From: Bacteroidales bacterium UBA6192
GTDB taxonomy: Bacteria; Bacteroidota; Bacteroidia; Bacteroidales; F082
DNA length: 45,720 nt
Direction: 5' to 3'
NCBI GenBank assembly: GCA_002422725.1
Contig: DITE01000074.1
Location: 1 to 45,720 of the forward strand
Position 1 is the first letter of the stretch. Each line of letters opens with the position of its first letter. This document shows, piece by piece, positions 31,223-39,845 of the stretch. The position numbers and the translations under genes were made by a program. Under the pieces are notes generated by a model. That model worked only from the letters and a program-made list of their open reading frames with translations, was not told the origin of the DNA and ran no database searches.

Positions 31223-34222
31223 TCAACTTCCATTTAGTATATTGGTATTGAGTTTGCCGTTTCGGATGGCATCAAGACTAAAAACAAAGCGAATCCTATC
31301 CTTAAGTATCGCTTTTCCTGATTCAACATTGTTTGAAACGAAAACCGGAATATATACTTCAAGAATGCCCCAGATGCCGGTTTTCACACCTGACTCAAAA
31401 AAAACAGAGGCTCTGTGGGCGTTTTTCATGCCATGATCATTTAACAAAACCGTTATGAATGGTTTTATGGGAAGTTTTGATGACCAACCGGGCATACTGC
31501 TGGTAAAAGTGCATGAAACAAGCCAGTTGCTGAACCCCAGGCTATCATTCACCGGCATGGCCAGACCACCTTCGGAAAGGGTCATCTGACGGGACCAGAA
31601 GGTGTTTGGAAATGCACTGAAACGGTCAGGGTAACTGCCTTCGAACAGGTATTGTTCGCGGCCGCTTCTGCCTCCCGGCGCAAGATTGTAAAACGGAGTT
31701 TCAGTATTCCGCTTTATCATTGTTCCGGCAAACAACCGTATATCCAATCCCTTATTTCTGATTGGATAACTGTAACGGTAGTTGATTTCAACAGATGTTT
31801 TTTGAAAAGATGAATAGTATTCGTAGGCAAATCGCAAACTGAATGGATCGGTCATGCTTTCTTTTCCCAATTGATAACCCAGTTGAAGGAATGTCCGCAT
31901 ATGGGCTTTTTGCTGCAATTCGATTTCGGACAGGTCAGAAGCGGCAATGAGATAGGCAAATCCAGTGTGTATTAATGGATTAATGGGGTTTTTGTTTCTG
32001 AAATGAAGTGTCAGACCAAGCCTTGCTTTGTGGTAGTTTTGATTGCTTGTTGCGGCAAAGCGAACCCCATCAAGACTGATTGTGGCCATCCTGATGAATG
32101 ATTCGTATGGAATAATATTATAGGAAACTGTGCCGAAGCCAGCGATGTCGGGACCCCTGAAGGCATAAAAAGGCATCAGGATGTATTCAATTTTTTTGGG
32201 CAATAGAAATCCATTATGCAAGGCCACCCCCAGCATGAAACCATTTTCACGGGTCCAGTTAACGACCGGAATATACATGATTGATTGCTTGCCGGGAGAT
32301 TCAAGCGTGAAGTAAAACTGAGTTTCTACAGTATCCCTTTTGCGAAAAATGCCAGATGTTCGTATGTTGTTGTTGAGCCTGTACATGTCGGTTGTGATGT
32401 GCATGGGATCAATGCAGAAAGCAGTGAAGTTTCCTTCGGGCAGATCAATCCATTGTTTGCCGGCAAAGCCACTGACCCATTTTTCGGCATGAACATTATT
32501 GCCAACAAGACCGGTAAGGAAAAGAGGAGATGCGATTTCCCCCTTGTTTTTTACAAGAAGCTGTTTGTTTTTTATACGGAGCACCTTGTAATCAAGGCGT
32601 TTGGTTGTGCTCAGAAAATCGTTAAAAAACCAGTCGACATCCTTGTCAGTATTGTTTTCAAACACCTCGCGCAGATTATGGGGTTGAGGGTGCCTGAATT
32701 TCCATTGCTGATAATAGGTCTGCATCGACAAATCGAAAATGGAATCGCCCAGGTAAGCCCTGAGATAGTTGAAACCGATTGCCCCTTTGTTGTAGACCAT
32801 CGTGCCATAATTGTTGTCGCTGAAATCGTTTGTCGTTGAATTGATGGGTTGTTCCAGATTATTGCGTGCCTGCTTCAGCCATTCGAGTTCGGCCATACGT
32901 TCAACAGGCATTTGATGGAGGTTGAAAAATCTGGCCATTTTCTTATTCTTAAAATACACTTCCCAGAGTTTCTTTCCGGGATAATACTTTTGCATATACC
33001 GGATTTCGTAGGCCGAAGCAATGCTTTCGTCCATATATGGAAACATGCGCTCGTTGCTGCCCAGGGCGCTGTAAAACCAATTGTGAACAGCCTCATGCGC
33101 AATCACTTCGTCGAGCGAGTAGGCATCCTGAGTTATCCCGATCACTGCCAGACCCGGGTATTCCATGCCTGAGCCTGCAGTTAAACTGCTTTGCACCACG
33201 GTGAAACTTTTATAAGGATAGTCGCCGATCCACACCGAAAACTGCCCTATTGCACGGCTGGCATAGTCGAGGGCATTTTTCCATAAATGAGCCTGATGCT
33301 CTGTAGTAATTATTTGTATGGCAACTTCCCTGCCCGAGTTGGGAAGCACTACTTTTCCTTTCATCACATGGTAACGTTTATCAGCAAACCAGGCTAAATC
33401 GTGGATCTGGTTACCATGATACAGTAAGGTTTTTAAGTTTGCTGAAGAAGGGGGAAACGCGATTTTTCCAAAGTTAAGTGTCGTTTTCCATGCAGTATCA
33501 GCAGCAAGCTGATTTAAAATATTTAGTTCATTCTTGTTTTGCAATTCAGCCGAAGCTGCAACGATATAATTTTCGGGAAGCGTGATGCTTACAGTATACC
33601 GGCCAAATTCGGAATAAAACTCACCCTGATCAAGATAGGGCATCTCATTCCAGCCTGAATGATCATACACGGCAGGTTTAGGAAACCATTGCGAAATCTG
33701 GTATGATTGGCCGATGTGTCCAAGACGCGAAGTTACGCCTTTCGGGATTTTGACACAAAAGGGGGTGGTGATGACGACAGTGTCGCCTGGCCGAAGTGGT
33801 TTTTGGAGAAAAACCTTGCAGATGTCTACCGTGTCGCGAAGTTGTTTCCAGATGAGTCTCATTCCCTGACTCTGAAAGTCGAGCGAGTCAATATAGCCCC
33901 TCAATTCGGGGTCAGCGAAAAGTAATTGTCTTCCTTCGGTGCGGAACAACTGTCGGGCTAAAGCCGTTTTGTTGTTGTCGTAAGCATTTGGCCAGAGATG
34001 AAAATAGATAAAGGTCAGGCTGTCAGGCGAATTATTGATATACTCAACGGATTGAAAAGCATGTAGTTTGTGTTGTTGGTCATCGAGCCTGACCCTGATG
34101 GTGAAATTTACTTCCTGTTGAAAGTAAACTTCCTGAGCTTTAAGCTTCATGGCAGGCACATTCATAATTAAGACAGTAAACACGAGAACAGCCTGATTAC
34201 GTAAGCAGTAAATTGTTTTCAA
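31223..34222 (-). CDS. M1-family metallopeptidase with C-terminal outer-membrane barrel-like region
   Basis: A 999-residue exported protein. The start codon is TTG (34222), chosen because it provides a full signal peptide ending at KLKAQ; an ATG exists at 34165 but leaves a poor one. The M1 catalytic region has GSGMEYPG (about 350-357) and the zinc motif HEAVHNW (His376, Glu377, His380) with the third ligand Glu399 in MDESIAS, exactly 18 residues later. After about residue 650 the sequence becomes beta-strand rich and barrel-like (VVNWTRENGFMLGVALHNGF, SLRFAYEYYSSFQKTSVEIN, AHRASVFFESGVKTGIWGIL) up to the end. Classical M1 peptidases are soluble, so a peptidase fused to a barrel, or at least to a surface-anchoring domain, is inferred. 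Confidence 0.88.
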   Translation of the reverse strand: MKTIYCLRNQAVLVFTVLIMNVPAMKLKAQEVYFQQEVNFTIRVRLDDQQHKLHAFQSVEYINNSPDSLTFIYFHLWPNAYDNNKTALARQLFRTEGRQLLFADPELRGYIDSLDFQSQGMRLIWKQLRDTVDICKVFLQKPLRPGDTVVITTPFCVKIPKGVTSRLGHIGQSYQISQWFPKPAVYDHSGWNEMPYLDQGEFYSEFGRYTVSITLPENYIVAASAELQNKNELNILNQLAADTAWKTTLNFGKIAFPPSSANLKTLLYHGNQIHDLAWFADKRYHVMKGKVVLPNSGREVAIQIITTEHQAHLWKNALDYASRAIGQFSVWIGDYPYKSFTVVQSSLTAGSGMEYPGLAVIGITQDAYSLDEVIAHEAVHNWFYSALGSNERMFPYMDESIASAYEIRYMQKYYPGKKLWEVYFKNKKMARFFNLHQMPVERMAELEWLKQARNNLEQPINSTTNDFSDNNYGTMVYNKGAIGFNYLRAYLGDSIFDLSMQTYYQQWKFRHPQPHNLREVFENNTDKDVDWFFNDFLSTTKRLDYKVLRIKNKQLLVKNKGEIASPLFLTGLVGNNVHAEKWVSGFAGKQWIDLPEGNFTAFCIDPMHITTDMYRLNNNIRTSGIFRKRDTVETQFYFTLESPGKQSIMYIPVVNWTRENGFMLGVALHNGFLLPKKIEYILMPFYAFRGPDIAGFGTVSYNIIPYESFIRMATISLDGVRFAATSNQNYHKARLGLTLHFRNKNPINPLIHTGFAYLIAASDLSEIELQQKAHMRTFLQLGYQLGKESMTDPFSLRFAYEYYSSFQKTSVEINYRYSYPIRNKGLDIRLFAGTMIKRNTETPFYNLAPGGRSGREQYLFEGSYPDRFSAFPNTFWSRQMTLSEGGLAMPVNDSLGFSNWLVSCTFTSSMPGWSSKLPIKPFITVLLNDHGMKNAHRASVFFESGVKTGIWGILEVYIPVFVSNNVESGKAILKDRIRFVFSLDAIRNGKLNTNILNGS

Positions 34223-34511
34223 TAAGAGATGCTTTAAGTGACTCTGTTGGTTTTGTGTCTGGACTATGCCTGCAATAATTCAGGTTCACAAATGCCCACC
34301 CGATTCAGAAGAAAAATGCAACAGAAATGGGTTGCAGTGCGATTTCCTGAGTCAGTTGGATGAAAAAGACCATATGGAGTTTTAAAAAGGTAAAAATGTC
34401 AGAATACAACAAAGTAATAGTGATAAGATTAATGCACTACCTCCTTACCTGGTGACCTGAAAGGGGACAGTGCGAAACAATTCTTACCCATTACCGGAAT
34501 CCATTCATATT
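34223..34511. other. Intergenic region, nothing recognised
   Basis: About 290 bp between the M1 peptidase start and the YtxH stop. I see no gene, no shared promoter and no clear hairpin. The promoter of the peptidase gene must lie at its left end but has no strong -7 match. Confidence 0.5.
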
Positions 34512-34757
34512 TTAACCTGTCTGATTTGAATCATCGGCAGAAGTCTGCGATATTTCATCAGTCAGATTTTCAGCTGATTGAATAATATCATTCATTGCAT
34601 CGTCCAGATTATTTTTCATTTCATTGGTAAAATCTTCCAATTTTCCAATAATTTTTTTTCGTGTATTGGATCCTTTATCCGGTGCAAACAACACCCCCAA
34701 AGCAGCTCCTATGACGACACCTGCAAGGGTTCCAAGAATGATTTTTCCTGAGTTCAT
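34512..34757 (-). CDS. YtxH domain protein, first copy
   Basis: An 81-residue protein with one N-terminal helix (GTLAGVVIGAALGVLFAPDKG) followed by KGSNTRKKIIGKLEDF and a charged helical tail, the YtxH family pattern (membrane anchor, then GS.TRKKI). YtxH proteins are general stress proteins of unknown function. A paralogue lies at 42374-42652. Confidence 0.9.
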   Translation of the reverse strand: MNSGKIILGTLAGVVIGAALGVLFAPDKGSNTRKKIIGKLEDFTNEMKNNLDDAMNDIIQSAENLTDEISQTSADDSNQTG

Positions 34758-34804
34758 GATTTTGTGATTTGTGTTTCGAGTTCAACTTGAATTATAGGGC
34801 TATC

Positions 34805-34851
34805 CTGAAAAAAATATTACTGCACCCTGATTGTTTTCATCAGGGTGCAGT
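34805..34851 (-). terminator. Intrinsic terminator after 110-residue membrane protein gene
   Basis: Thirteen-bp perfect stem ACTGCACCCTGAT (34819-34831) with ATCAGGGTGCAGT (34839-34851), followed on the minus strand by a T run (34806-34814). It starts 19 bp after the stop at 34871. Confidence 0.9.
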
Positions 34852-34870
34852 AACAAGTTGATCTATTTGA

Positions 34871-35203
34871 TCAGACTAACAGAATAATGAGAATGATGAT
34901 CAGTATAAGGGTGGCTCCACCGATATAGACAACACCACCACTATCGCGCATTTCCTTTTTAATGGCTTTCAGTTCATTTCTTAGTTCGCGCTTTTCTACT
35001 CTGGTCATGTCGGTTTTGTCCATATCGCGGATTTCTTCTACCCGCAGAGTCAAAACTTTCATTTCATCCTTGGTAAGGGTGTTTTCGTTGCTGCTTGCAA
35101 CAGCTGTTTTGTCTGTTTCTTTCGTTTCAACAGTTGCTGCTGTTACCGAAGTTGTGCACCAGACAAACATCATCAGAATGATCAATAACGAGGTTTTTTT
35201 CAT
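34871..35203 (-). CDS. Exported small protein with C-terminal membrane helix (110 residues)
   Basis: A signal peptide (LLIILMMFVWCTTSVTAAT) is followed by a charged helical segment (TLTKDEMKVLTLRVEEIRDM, RELRNELKAIKKEM), then GGVVYIGGATLILIIILIILLV, a C-terminal membrane helix. The shape predicts a periplasmic coiled coil anchored at its C-terminus. The central segment resembles small exported proteins common in Bacteroidota; no function known. It ends before a strong terminator and lacks the shared promoter. Confidence 0.75.
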   Translation of the reverse strand: MKKTSLLIILMMFVWCTTSVTAATVETKETDKTAVASSNENTLTKDEMKVLTLRVEEIRDMDKTDMTRVEKRELRNELKAIKKEMRDSGGVVYIGGATLILIIILIILLV

Positions 35204-35365
35204 GGTCTAAATTGTTTAGGTTAATAATTGTGAAAAGGGTTAATATGATAGAGTTGTCAAACATCCTGTCAGTTAGCCATCAGCCGTTTATTCTATTTCA
35301 GGCTATTCAATCAGGACTGGTTTTTATTTTTATTTGAAGCTTTTTATATATGGAGTTAAAAGCTT

Positions 35366-35809
35366 CTAAAACTCTGGTGTTGTGAGTACCACTTCTGATG
35401 TTGGAAACTGAACACTCACATCGTCTTCCGCTGTCAGGAAAACCCTGGTCGGCATAAATGACGATACTGTTTTGAAATTTGCCCTCAGGGTTTTCGACAG
35501 AAAACTATTGGAACTTTGAATTTGTCCGATGTTTTTTGTGATGGTATTGTCGGCAACCAGCCACACGATATAGGCTTTCCTGCCCGGCTGCAATTGTTTC
35601 GATTCGGCCAGATTGGTAATATGGACATTAATCAGATAGTTGTCGTTTCCATCGCGCGATATTTTCACAAAACCTGTGGCCGCCGGCACGACAGAGGATG
35701 ATAGAAATTTGATTTTTTTCCCGCAGGAACTCATGGATAATATCAGGGTGGCGGCTGTTATGGTCAATCCAATGCTTTTTGCCAGTTTAAACCAGTTTCG
35801 TGAATTCAT
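35366..35809 (-). CDS. Lipoprotein with RskA-C-like beta domain (tentative)
   Basis: A 147-residue lipoprotein (SMSSCGKK). The mature part, about 38-147, is beta-rich: GFVKISRDGNDNYLINVHIT, GRKAYIVWLVADNTITKNIG and RVFLTAEDDVSVQFPTSEVV. The WLV segment followed by a late V.F.T.E.. stretch is reminiscent of the C-terminal domain of anti-sigma-K factor RskA, but the similarity is weak and no helical anti-sigma part is present. It has the shared promoter 55 bp upstream. Confidence 0.75.
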   Translation of the reverse strand: MNSRNWFKLAKSIGLTITAATLILSMSSCGKKIKFLSSSVVPAATGFVKISRDGNDNYLINVHITNLAESKQLQPGRKAYIVWLVADNTITKNIGQIQSSNSFLSKTLRANFKTVSSFMPTRVFLTAEDDVSVQFPTSEVVLTTPEF

Positions 35810-35863
35810 GGTAAGGTAAATTATGTTATTTAATTGCCATATGGCCTGCCAATATTGTTACAA

Positions 35864-35928
35864 CAAAGGTCATATATAGTCCATGCGGATGCATTACACA
35901 ATGGCTGAATAATCTTACATAATTCACG
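35864..35928 (-). promoter_or_regulatory. Shared A/B promoter, copy 6 (before RskA-C-like lipoprotein)
   Basis: Box A CGTGAATTATGTAAG (35914-35928), 13 bp, box B TGTGTAATG (35892-35900), 22 bp, -7 CCTTTG (35864-35869). Confidence 0.82.
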
Positions 35929-36003
35929 TATTTTGATTGCGGAAGATTGTTTGATGCAATTTGGCTTTATTTCTGACCGGCTTTTGCTACTACCATGAAA
36001 TAA

Positions 36004-36049
36004 AAACCCGCCCATTCTGAATAGCCTGTTGGCAGCGAAGGGGCGGGTT
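36004..36049 (-). terminator. Intrinsic terminator after cupin gene
   Basis: Stem with AACCCGCCC (36005-36013) and GGGCGGGTT (36041-36049), followed on the minus strand by TTTTATTT. It separates the cupin gene from promoter copy 6. Confidence 0.88.
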
Positions 36050-36089
36050 GTTTACAAAAGAATCAAAACAATTTCTTAATATGAAGCTT

Positions 36090-36443
36090 TTAGTCTTCGT
36101 AACCACTTTTAATGATGGTGGATAACATTTTAAATTGAACGGTTGCATTAAAATTGTGCCGTGAATGGGCCGGGATAACGATGCCATCACCAGGCTTAAG
36201 GCTGTACTTTTTGCGATCAATCATCAACTCGGCCATACCATCAATGATCTGGATATAGGTGTCGAATGGTGAAATTTTTTCGGCAAGTTCCTCTCCGGCA
36301 TCAAACGATGAAACGGTGATGTTTCCGGTTGTCTTGGAAATAATGGTTTTGCTTAGCACGGCATTAGGTATATATTGAATGATCTCGACAACAATATGTG
36401 CTTTTGATTTTTCCAGTTCATTCAAATCATTGTGGTTCTTCAT
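36090..36443 (-). CDS. Cupin-domain protein
   Basis: A 117-residue soluble single-cupin protein. Core: VSSFDAGEELAEKISPFDTYIQIIDG (motif 1 without the usual His pair) and LKPGDGIVIPAHSRHNFNA (motif 2, with PAHSRHNF). It could bind a metal or small ligand; no reaction can be assigned. Promoter copy 7 lies upstream but 155 bp from this ATG. The 214-bp region between this gene and AraC-1 is otherwise gene-free. Confidence 0.85.
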   Translation of the reverse strand: MKNHNDLNELEKSKAHIVVEIIQYIPNAVLSKTIISKTTGNITVSSFDAGEELAEKISPFDTYIQIIDGMAELMIDRKKYSLKPGDGIVIPAHSRHNFNATVQFKMLSTIIKSGYED

Positions 36444-36597
36444 TTTATTGATTTGTTAGTTATTCGGCTGTCATGTGTTCATGCAGTTGTAATGTCAATA
36501 TGCACATTAAAAGGTTCTGTTTGAATCTGTTTCTTTAGTTTATAACATATTTCAATTGACCAGTTTAACTCTGCAAGTTTAGTCTGATTAATCATTA

Positions 36598-36662
36598 CAA
36601 AATTGCATCATTTTGGCTCGGAAATCGTTACATAACAATGGGAAAAGCTTACAGAAATCACA
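36598..36662 (-). promoter_or_regulatory. Shared A/B promoter, copy 7 (before cupin gene; overlaps AraC-1 3' end)
   Basis: Box A TGTGATTTCTGTAAG (36648-36662), 13 bp, box B TATGTAACG (36626-36634), 22 bp, -7 ATTTTG (36598-36603). Box A overlaps the last codons of the AraC gene. The -7 is the weakest and the leader to the cupin ATG is the longest of the eight. Confidence 0.6.
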
Positions 36663-37218
36663 GGTTTTCGAGGGTTCCCTTGCGTTTTTGTTTGAGCTGT
36701 TTATAGAAGGAGGGGCTGAGGCCGGTAACTTTTTTAAACTGGTTTGATAAATGGGCCACACTGCTATATTGCATTCGGTAAGAAATTTCGGTGAGTGTCA
36801 ACTCGTCATACAGCAACAGTTCTTTAACCCGTTCGATCTTATGGAAAATTATGTATTGCTGTATCGTTATTCCTTTGACTTCCGAAAAGGTGTTAGAAAG
36901 GTAGGTGTAATCGTGGTTTAACTTTTCGCTGATGTGATCAGAATAGTTAACTTTGGGAAGTTCCTCGGAATAATGAATCATTTCGATGATCACGTTCTTT
37001 ATTTTTTCGATCAGGATACTTTTTTTGTCATCAAGCAGTTCGAGTCCCGACCTGAGTAGGTTTGCTTTTAGTAATTCCCTTTGCTCTGAAGTGATTTCCT
37101 CCAACACATCAACCATACCCAGGTCTACAATGGTGTAATGAAGACCGAGTTTTTTCAATTCGTCTTTCACCACCATCTTGCAACGCAGGCTTACCATGTA
37201 TTTAATATACAGTCTCAA
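36658..37218 (-). CDS. AraC-family regulator with N-terminal HMA-like domain, copy 1
   Basis: A 186-residue DNA-binding protein. Residues about 1-75 (LYIKYMVSLRCKMVVKDELK to LGLHYTIVDLG) follow the strand-helix-strand pattern of heavy-metal-associated domains, with one Cys13 where HMA domains have the second Cys of MxCxxC. The C-terminal AraC domain (about 85-180) has LSNTFSEVKGITIQQYI, the second helix-turn-helix SYRMQYSSVAHLSNQFKKVTG and the LSPSFYK end. The start is TTG (37218), justified by alignment with AraC copy 2 (39808-40392), which starts with ATG at the same position. A palindrome lies 14 bp upstream. Confidence 0.9.
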   Translation of the reverse strand: MRLYIKYMVSLRCKMVVKDELKKLGLHYTIVDLGMVDVLEEITSEQRELLKANLLRSGLELLDDKKSILIEKIKNVIIEMIHYSEELPKVNYSDHISEKLNHDYTYLSNTFSEVKGITIQQYIIFHKIERVKELLLYDELTLTEISYRMQYSSVAHLSNQFKKVTGLSPSFYKQLKQKRKGTLENL

Positions 37219-37231
37219 TGCGATGTGAAAA

Positions 37232-37251
37232 TTACTGTAAATATACAGTAA
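37232..37251. promoter_or_regulatory. Palindrome TTACTGTA-4-TACAGTAA upstream of AraC-1
   Basis: A 20-bp inverted repeat with 8-bp perfect arms, 14 bp before the AraC-1 start. A further half site, ATATACAGT, recurs at 37205-37213 inside the first codons, 36 bp away. This suggests autoregulation or control by the partner AraC. Confidence 0.5.
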
Positions 37252-37371
37252 AATACATTAATTGTCAATAAATTATACATTATGCTTCGGTTAATCTTGT
37301 TTAAGATTTACCAGATTTTGAACAATAAAGCGGGATATAGAAGGATTCTTCATTTGTTTTATTTTGTCGGT

Positions 37372-37806
37372 TTACATTCGCTCCATATACCAATTCAGTT
37401 GTTTCTTCAGTTTTTTGTATTGAAGGGTATCTGTAATGATTTTTTTTAGTCGCACAAAAGCCGTTTCACTTTTAACCACATAGTCGGTTGCCTTATGATG
37501 CATGCAATTGACAGCTACTTCAATTTTGTCCTGAGCCGAAAGTATAATTACCGGAATTTCAGGGTCAATTGATTTAATCTGATCCAGGGTGTCCAACCCG
37601 TTCATGGCATTTTTGTCGACCCCATCGAGTAAATAATCGAGAATGATGATGTCTGGCTTATTGGCCAGGTTTTCAACACACTGTTCTCCGCTCACATAGG
37701 TTTCTATGAAAAAGTCGCCATTTTCCAGGAATTCAATTTCCAACAGCTTCAGAAACACTACATCATCATCCACCAAAAAAATCTTTACTTTGTTTTCTTT
37801 ACTCAT
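37372..37806 (-). CDS. Single-domain response regulator
   Basis: A 144-residue receiver domain with no output domain: FLVDDDVVFLKLLE (acidic pocket), phosphoacceptor Asp57 in IIILDYLLDGVD, IILSAQD (Thr/Ser switch) and the Lys in YVVKSE. A short basic helix ends the protein. The ATG overlaps the kinase stop by 4 nt (37803-37806). It probably carries phosphate between the hybrid kinase and unknown partners. Confidence 0.92.
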   Translation of the reverse strand: MSKENKVKIFLVDDDVVFLKLLEIEFLENGDFFIETYVSGEQCVENLANKPDIIILDYLLDGVDKNAMNGLDTLDQIKSIDPEIPVIILSAQDKIEVAVNCMHHKATDYVVKSETAFVRLKKIITDTLQYKKLKKQLNWYMERM

Positions 37807-39845
37807 ATCCGGGTGTTCTTAATCAACTCCAATTCTATCTCCAGTTCTTCGCATGACTGTTCCAATACACTCACAAGCTGCAAAACCAGCTCAGGTATTC
37901 TGTCCGTTTGTTGCCCGGTGCTGGCATATTCCTGCACATTTTTAGCAATTGTTTCATATTCTCTGCCAATGCCCATTATCGTAAACGATGGGATTAGTTT
38001 ATGTACCGCCGTGTACACTGATTTCCAGTTTTTATCTTTTAAACTTTTGTTAATGGATTTAATCAGGACAGGTGTTTGATTGAGATACAATGTAATCATT
38101 TGTATCATCAGATCAGGATTCGATTTTGTTCGACGATTCAAATAATCCAGATTGATGGTGCTTGTATTAGGCTCTTTATCTTTTTTTTCTGGTAAATGTA
38201 CTCTTTTGTGTTCGTTTTTCTTCAGAGAACTAACCATTTTGGTGTACAACAATCTTTCATCAACAGGCTTTGCAATGTAGTCGTCCATGCCAACAGCCTT
38301 ACATTTTTTAAGGTCTACAGTGGTAACATCGGCAGTTAGTGCAATGATCGGGATGTTCGACTTCATTGTTTTGCGGATATATTCAGTGGCCTCAAAGCCG
38401 TTTATTTCGGGCATTTGCAAATCCATCAAAATGATATCATAGGAATTGGCCCGCAGTTTTTCCAATGCAAGCTTTCCGTTTGAAGCTATATCAGTTTCAA
38501 ATCCAAAATCGTCAAGCACTGTCTTCATCAAAAGCTGATTAAGCACAATGTCTTCAACAACAAGTACTTTTACCTCGTGCAGCACCTTGTCAAACTCCAT
38601 AATTTCGGCTTCGGATTCAACACTTTCGGTAGTTTTGGCAAAGCTCAACACGAAGCTAAAGGTAGAACCTTTTCCCACAACGCTTTTCACTTTTACTGTC
38701 CCGCCTTGATGCTCAACAAGCTGTTTAACAATGGCCAGGCCCAGGCCAGTGCCACCATAAATACGCGACGTATTGCTTGATGCTTGTTGGAAATTTTCGA
38801 AAATCTTCTCCAGTTTTTCTGTAGGTATTCCTACTCCGGTGTCTGAAATGGCAAATTCGACAATCACTTTTTCATCATCTTCGTCAATCAGGCGGACGCT
38901 CAGCGAAATTTTGCCTTTTTCTGTGAACTTCACAGCATTGCTGACAAGGTTCATAATGATCTGATGCAGGCGAACGGAGTCGCCAAGCAGCACCTCCGGA
39001 ATTCGGCTATCGTATTCTTTTGTCAGGCGAAGGTTTTTTTCATGAATTTTTGGTTCAAACAAATGCAACATGGCCGAGATCGACATGGACATCCTGAATG
39101 GGATGTGTTCAAACACCATCTTTCCGGCATCAACCTTAGCCAGATCCAGGATATCGTTAATAAGAACGATAAGTGCGTCGCCACTCAATTTTATGGCCGT
39201 AAGATACTCTTTCTGTTTGGCACTCATGTCTGTTTTCAACAACACTTTGGTGAACCCGATTATCGCATTCATGGGTGTGCGTATTTCGTGGCTCATATTC
39301 GACAGAAATTGCTGCTTTGCTTTCACAGCGTCATTAGCAACTTTCGAAGAACTTTCTGCTTTCTGTTTGGCCGTCATCGCCAGCTCGGTTGCCAGCTCGG
39401 CAAACACCTTGGCCTCAATCAATTCTGTTTCAATTCGTTTCTGCTCTGTTACATCCCGGGCAACAATGACAACACCCAACACATGATTTTTACTATCCTT
39501 GTAAACCGAACCATTTAGCAGCACATTAGTTAGTTTGCCATCTTTATGACTGAGTGTTAATGCCGAATCAGTAATCGAGCCTTTTGCAAACACCTCCTGA
39601 TACACATCGCGGGCTTTCAGTGGTTGGGTGAAATAGCTAAAGAAATCGGTTCCCCTGAGTTGTTCGCGCGTCAATCCGGTAATGTTCACTGTGGCCAGAT
39701 TCATGTCCGTGATTTTGCCTTCGGGACTAATAGTGACCAAAGGATCCAGACTAGCTTCAATTAGTCTTCTGGCAAAAAGCGATTCTTGTTGTCTCGTTGT
39801 TTCCACTTCAGGATTTGTTGGCGAGTTGGTTTCCGACTTCTTCAA
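37803..39845 (-). CDS. Hybrid histidine kinase with C-terminal Hpt domain (PAS-HisKA-HATPase-REC-Hpt)
   Basis: A 680-residue soluble kinase. Order: PAS (about 25-135, ending VARDVTEQ), coiled linker, HisKA with His186 in NMSHEIRTPMNAI, HATPase with NLVSNAVKF and YGGTGLGLAIV, receiver (about 425-540) with Asp475 in IILMDLQMPEINGFEA and Lys526 in IAKPV, then Hpt (about 565-670) with His615 in TAVHKLIPS. The start codon is TTG at 39845: an in-frame stop lies a few codons upstream and no ATG exists before the PAS domain. It overlaps the upstream AraC gene by 38 nt. The full relay on one chain, next to a single-domain receiver and two AraC genes, suggests one signalling unit. Confidence 0.93.
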   Translation of the reverse strand: MKKSETNSPTNPEVETTRQQESLFARRLIEASLDPLVTISPEGKITDMNLATVNITGLTREQLRGTDFFSYFTQPLKARDVYQEVFAKGSITDSALTLSHKDGKLTNVLLNGSVYKDSKNHVLGVVIVARDVTEQKRIETELIEAKVFAELATELAMTAKQKAESSSKVANDAVKAKQQFLSNMSHEIRTPMNAIIGFTKVLLKTDMSAKQKEYLTAIKLSGDALIVLINDILDLAKVDAGKMVFEHIPFRMSMSISAMLHLFEPKIHEKNLRLTKEYDSRIPEVLLGDSVRLHQIIMNLVSNAVKFTEKGKISLSVRLIDEDDEKVIVEFAISDTGVGIPTEKLEKIFENFQQASSNTSRIYGGTGLGLAIVKQLVEHQGGTVKVKSVVGKGSTFSFVLSFAKTTESVESEAEIMEFDKVLHEVKVLVVEDIVLNQLLMKTVLDDFGFETDIASNGKLALEKLRANSYDIILMDLQMPEINGFEATEYIRKTMKSNIPIIALTADVTTVDLKKCKAVGMDDYIAKPVDERLLYTKMVSSLKKNEHKRVHLPEKKDKEPNTSTINLDYLNRRTKSNPDLMIQMITLYLNQTPVLIKSINKSLKDKNWKSVYTAVHKLIPSFTIMGIGREYETIAKNVQEYASTGQQTDRIPELVLQLVSVLEQSCEELEIELELIKNTRI

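Noticed and set aside
38964..39518. Frame opposite the hybrid kinase (184 codons)
   Set aside because: Lies entirely within the HisKA/HATPase region of the kinase on the other strand.
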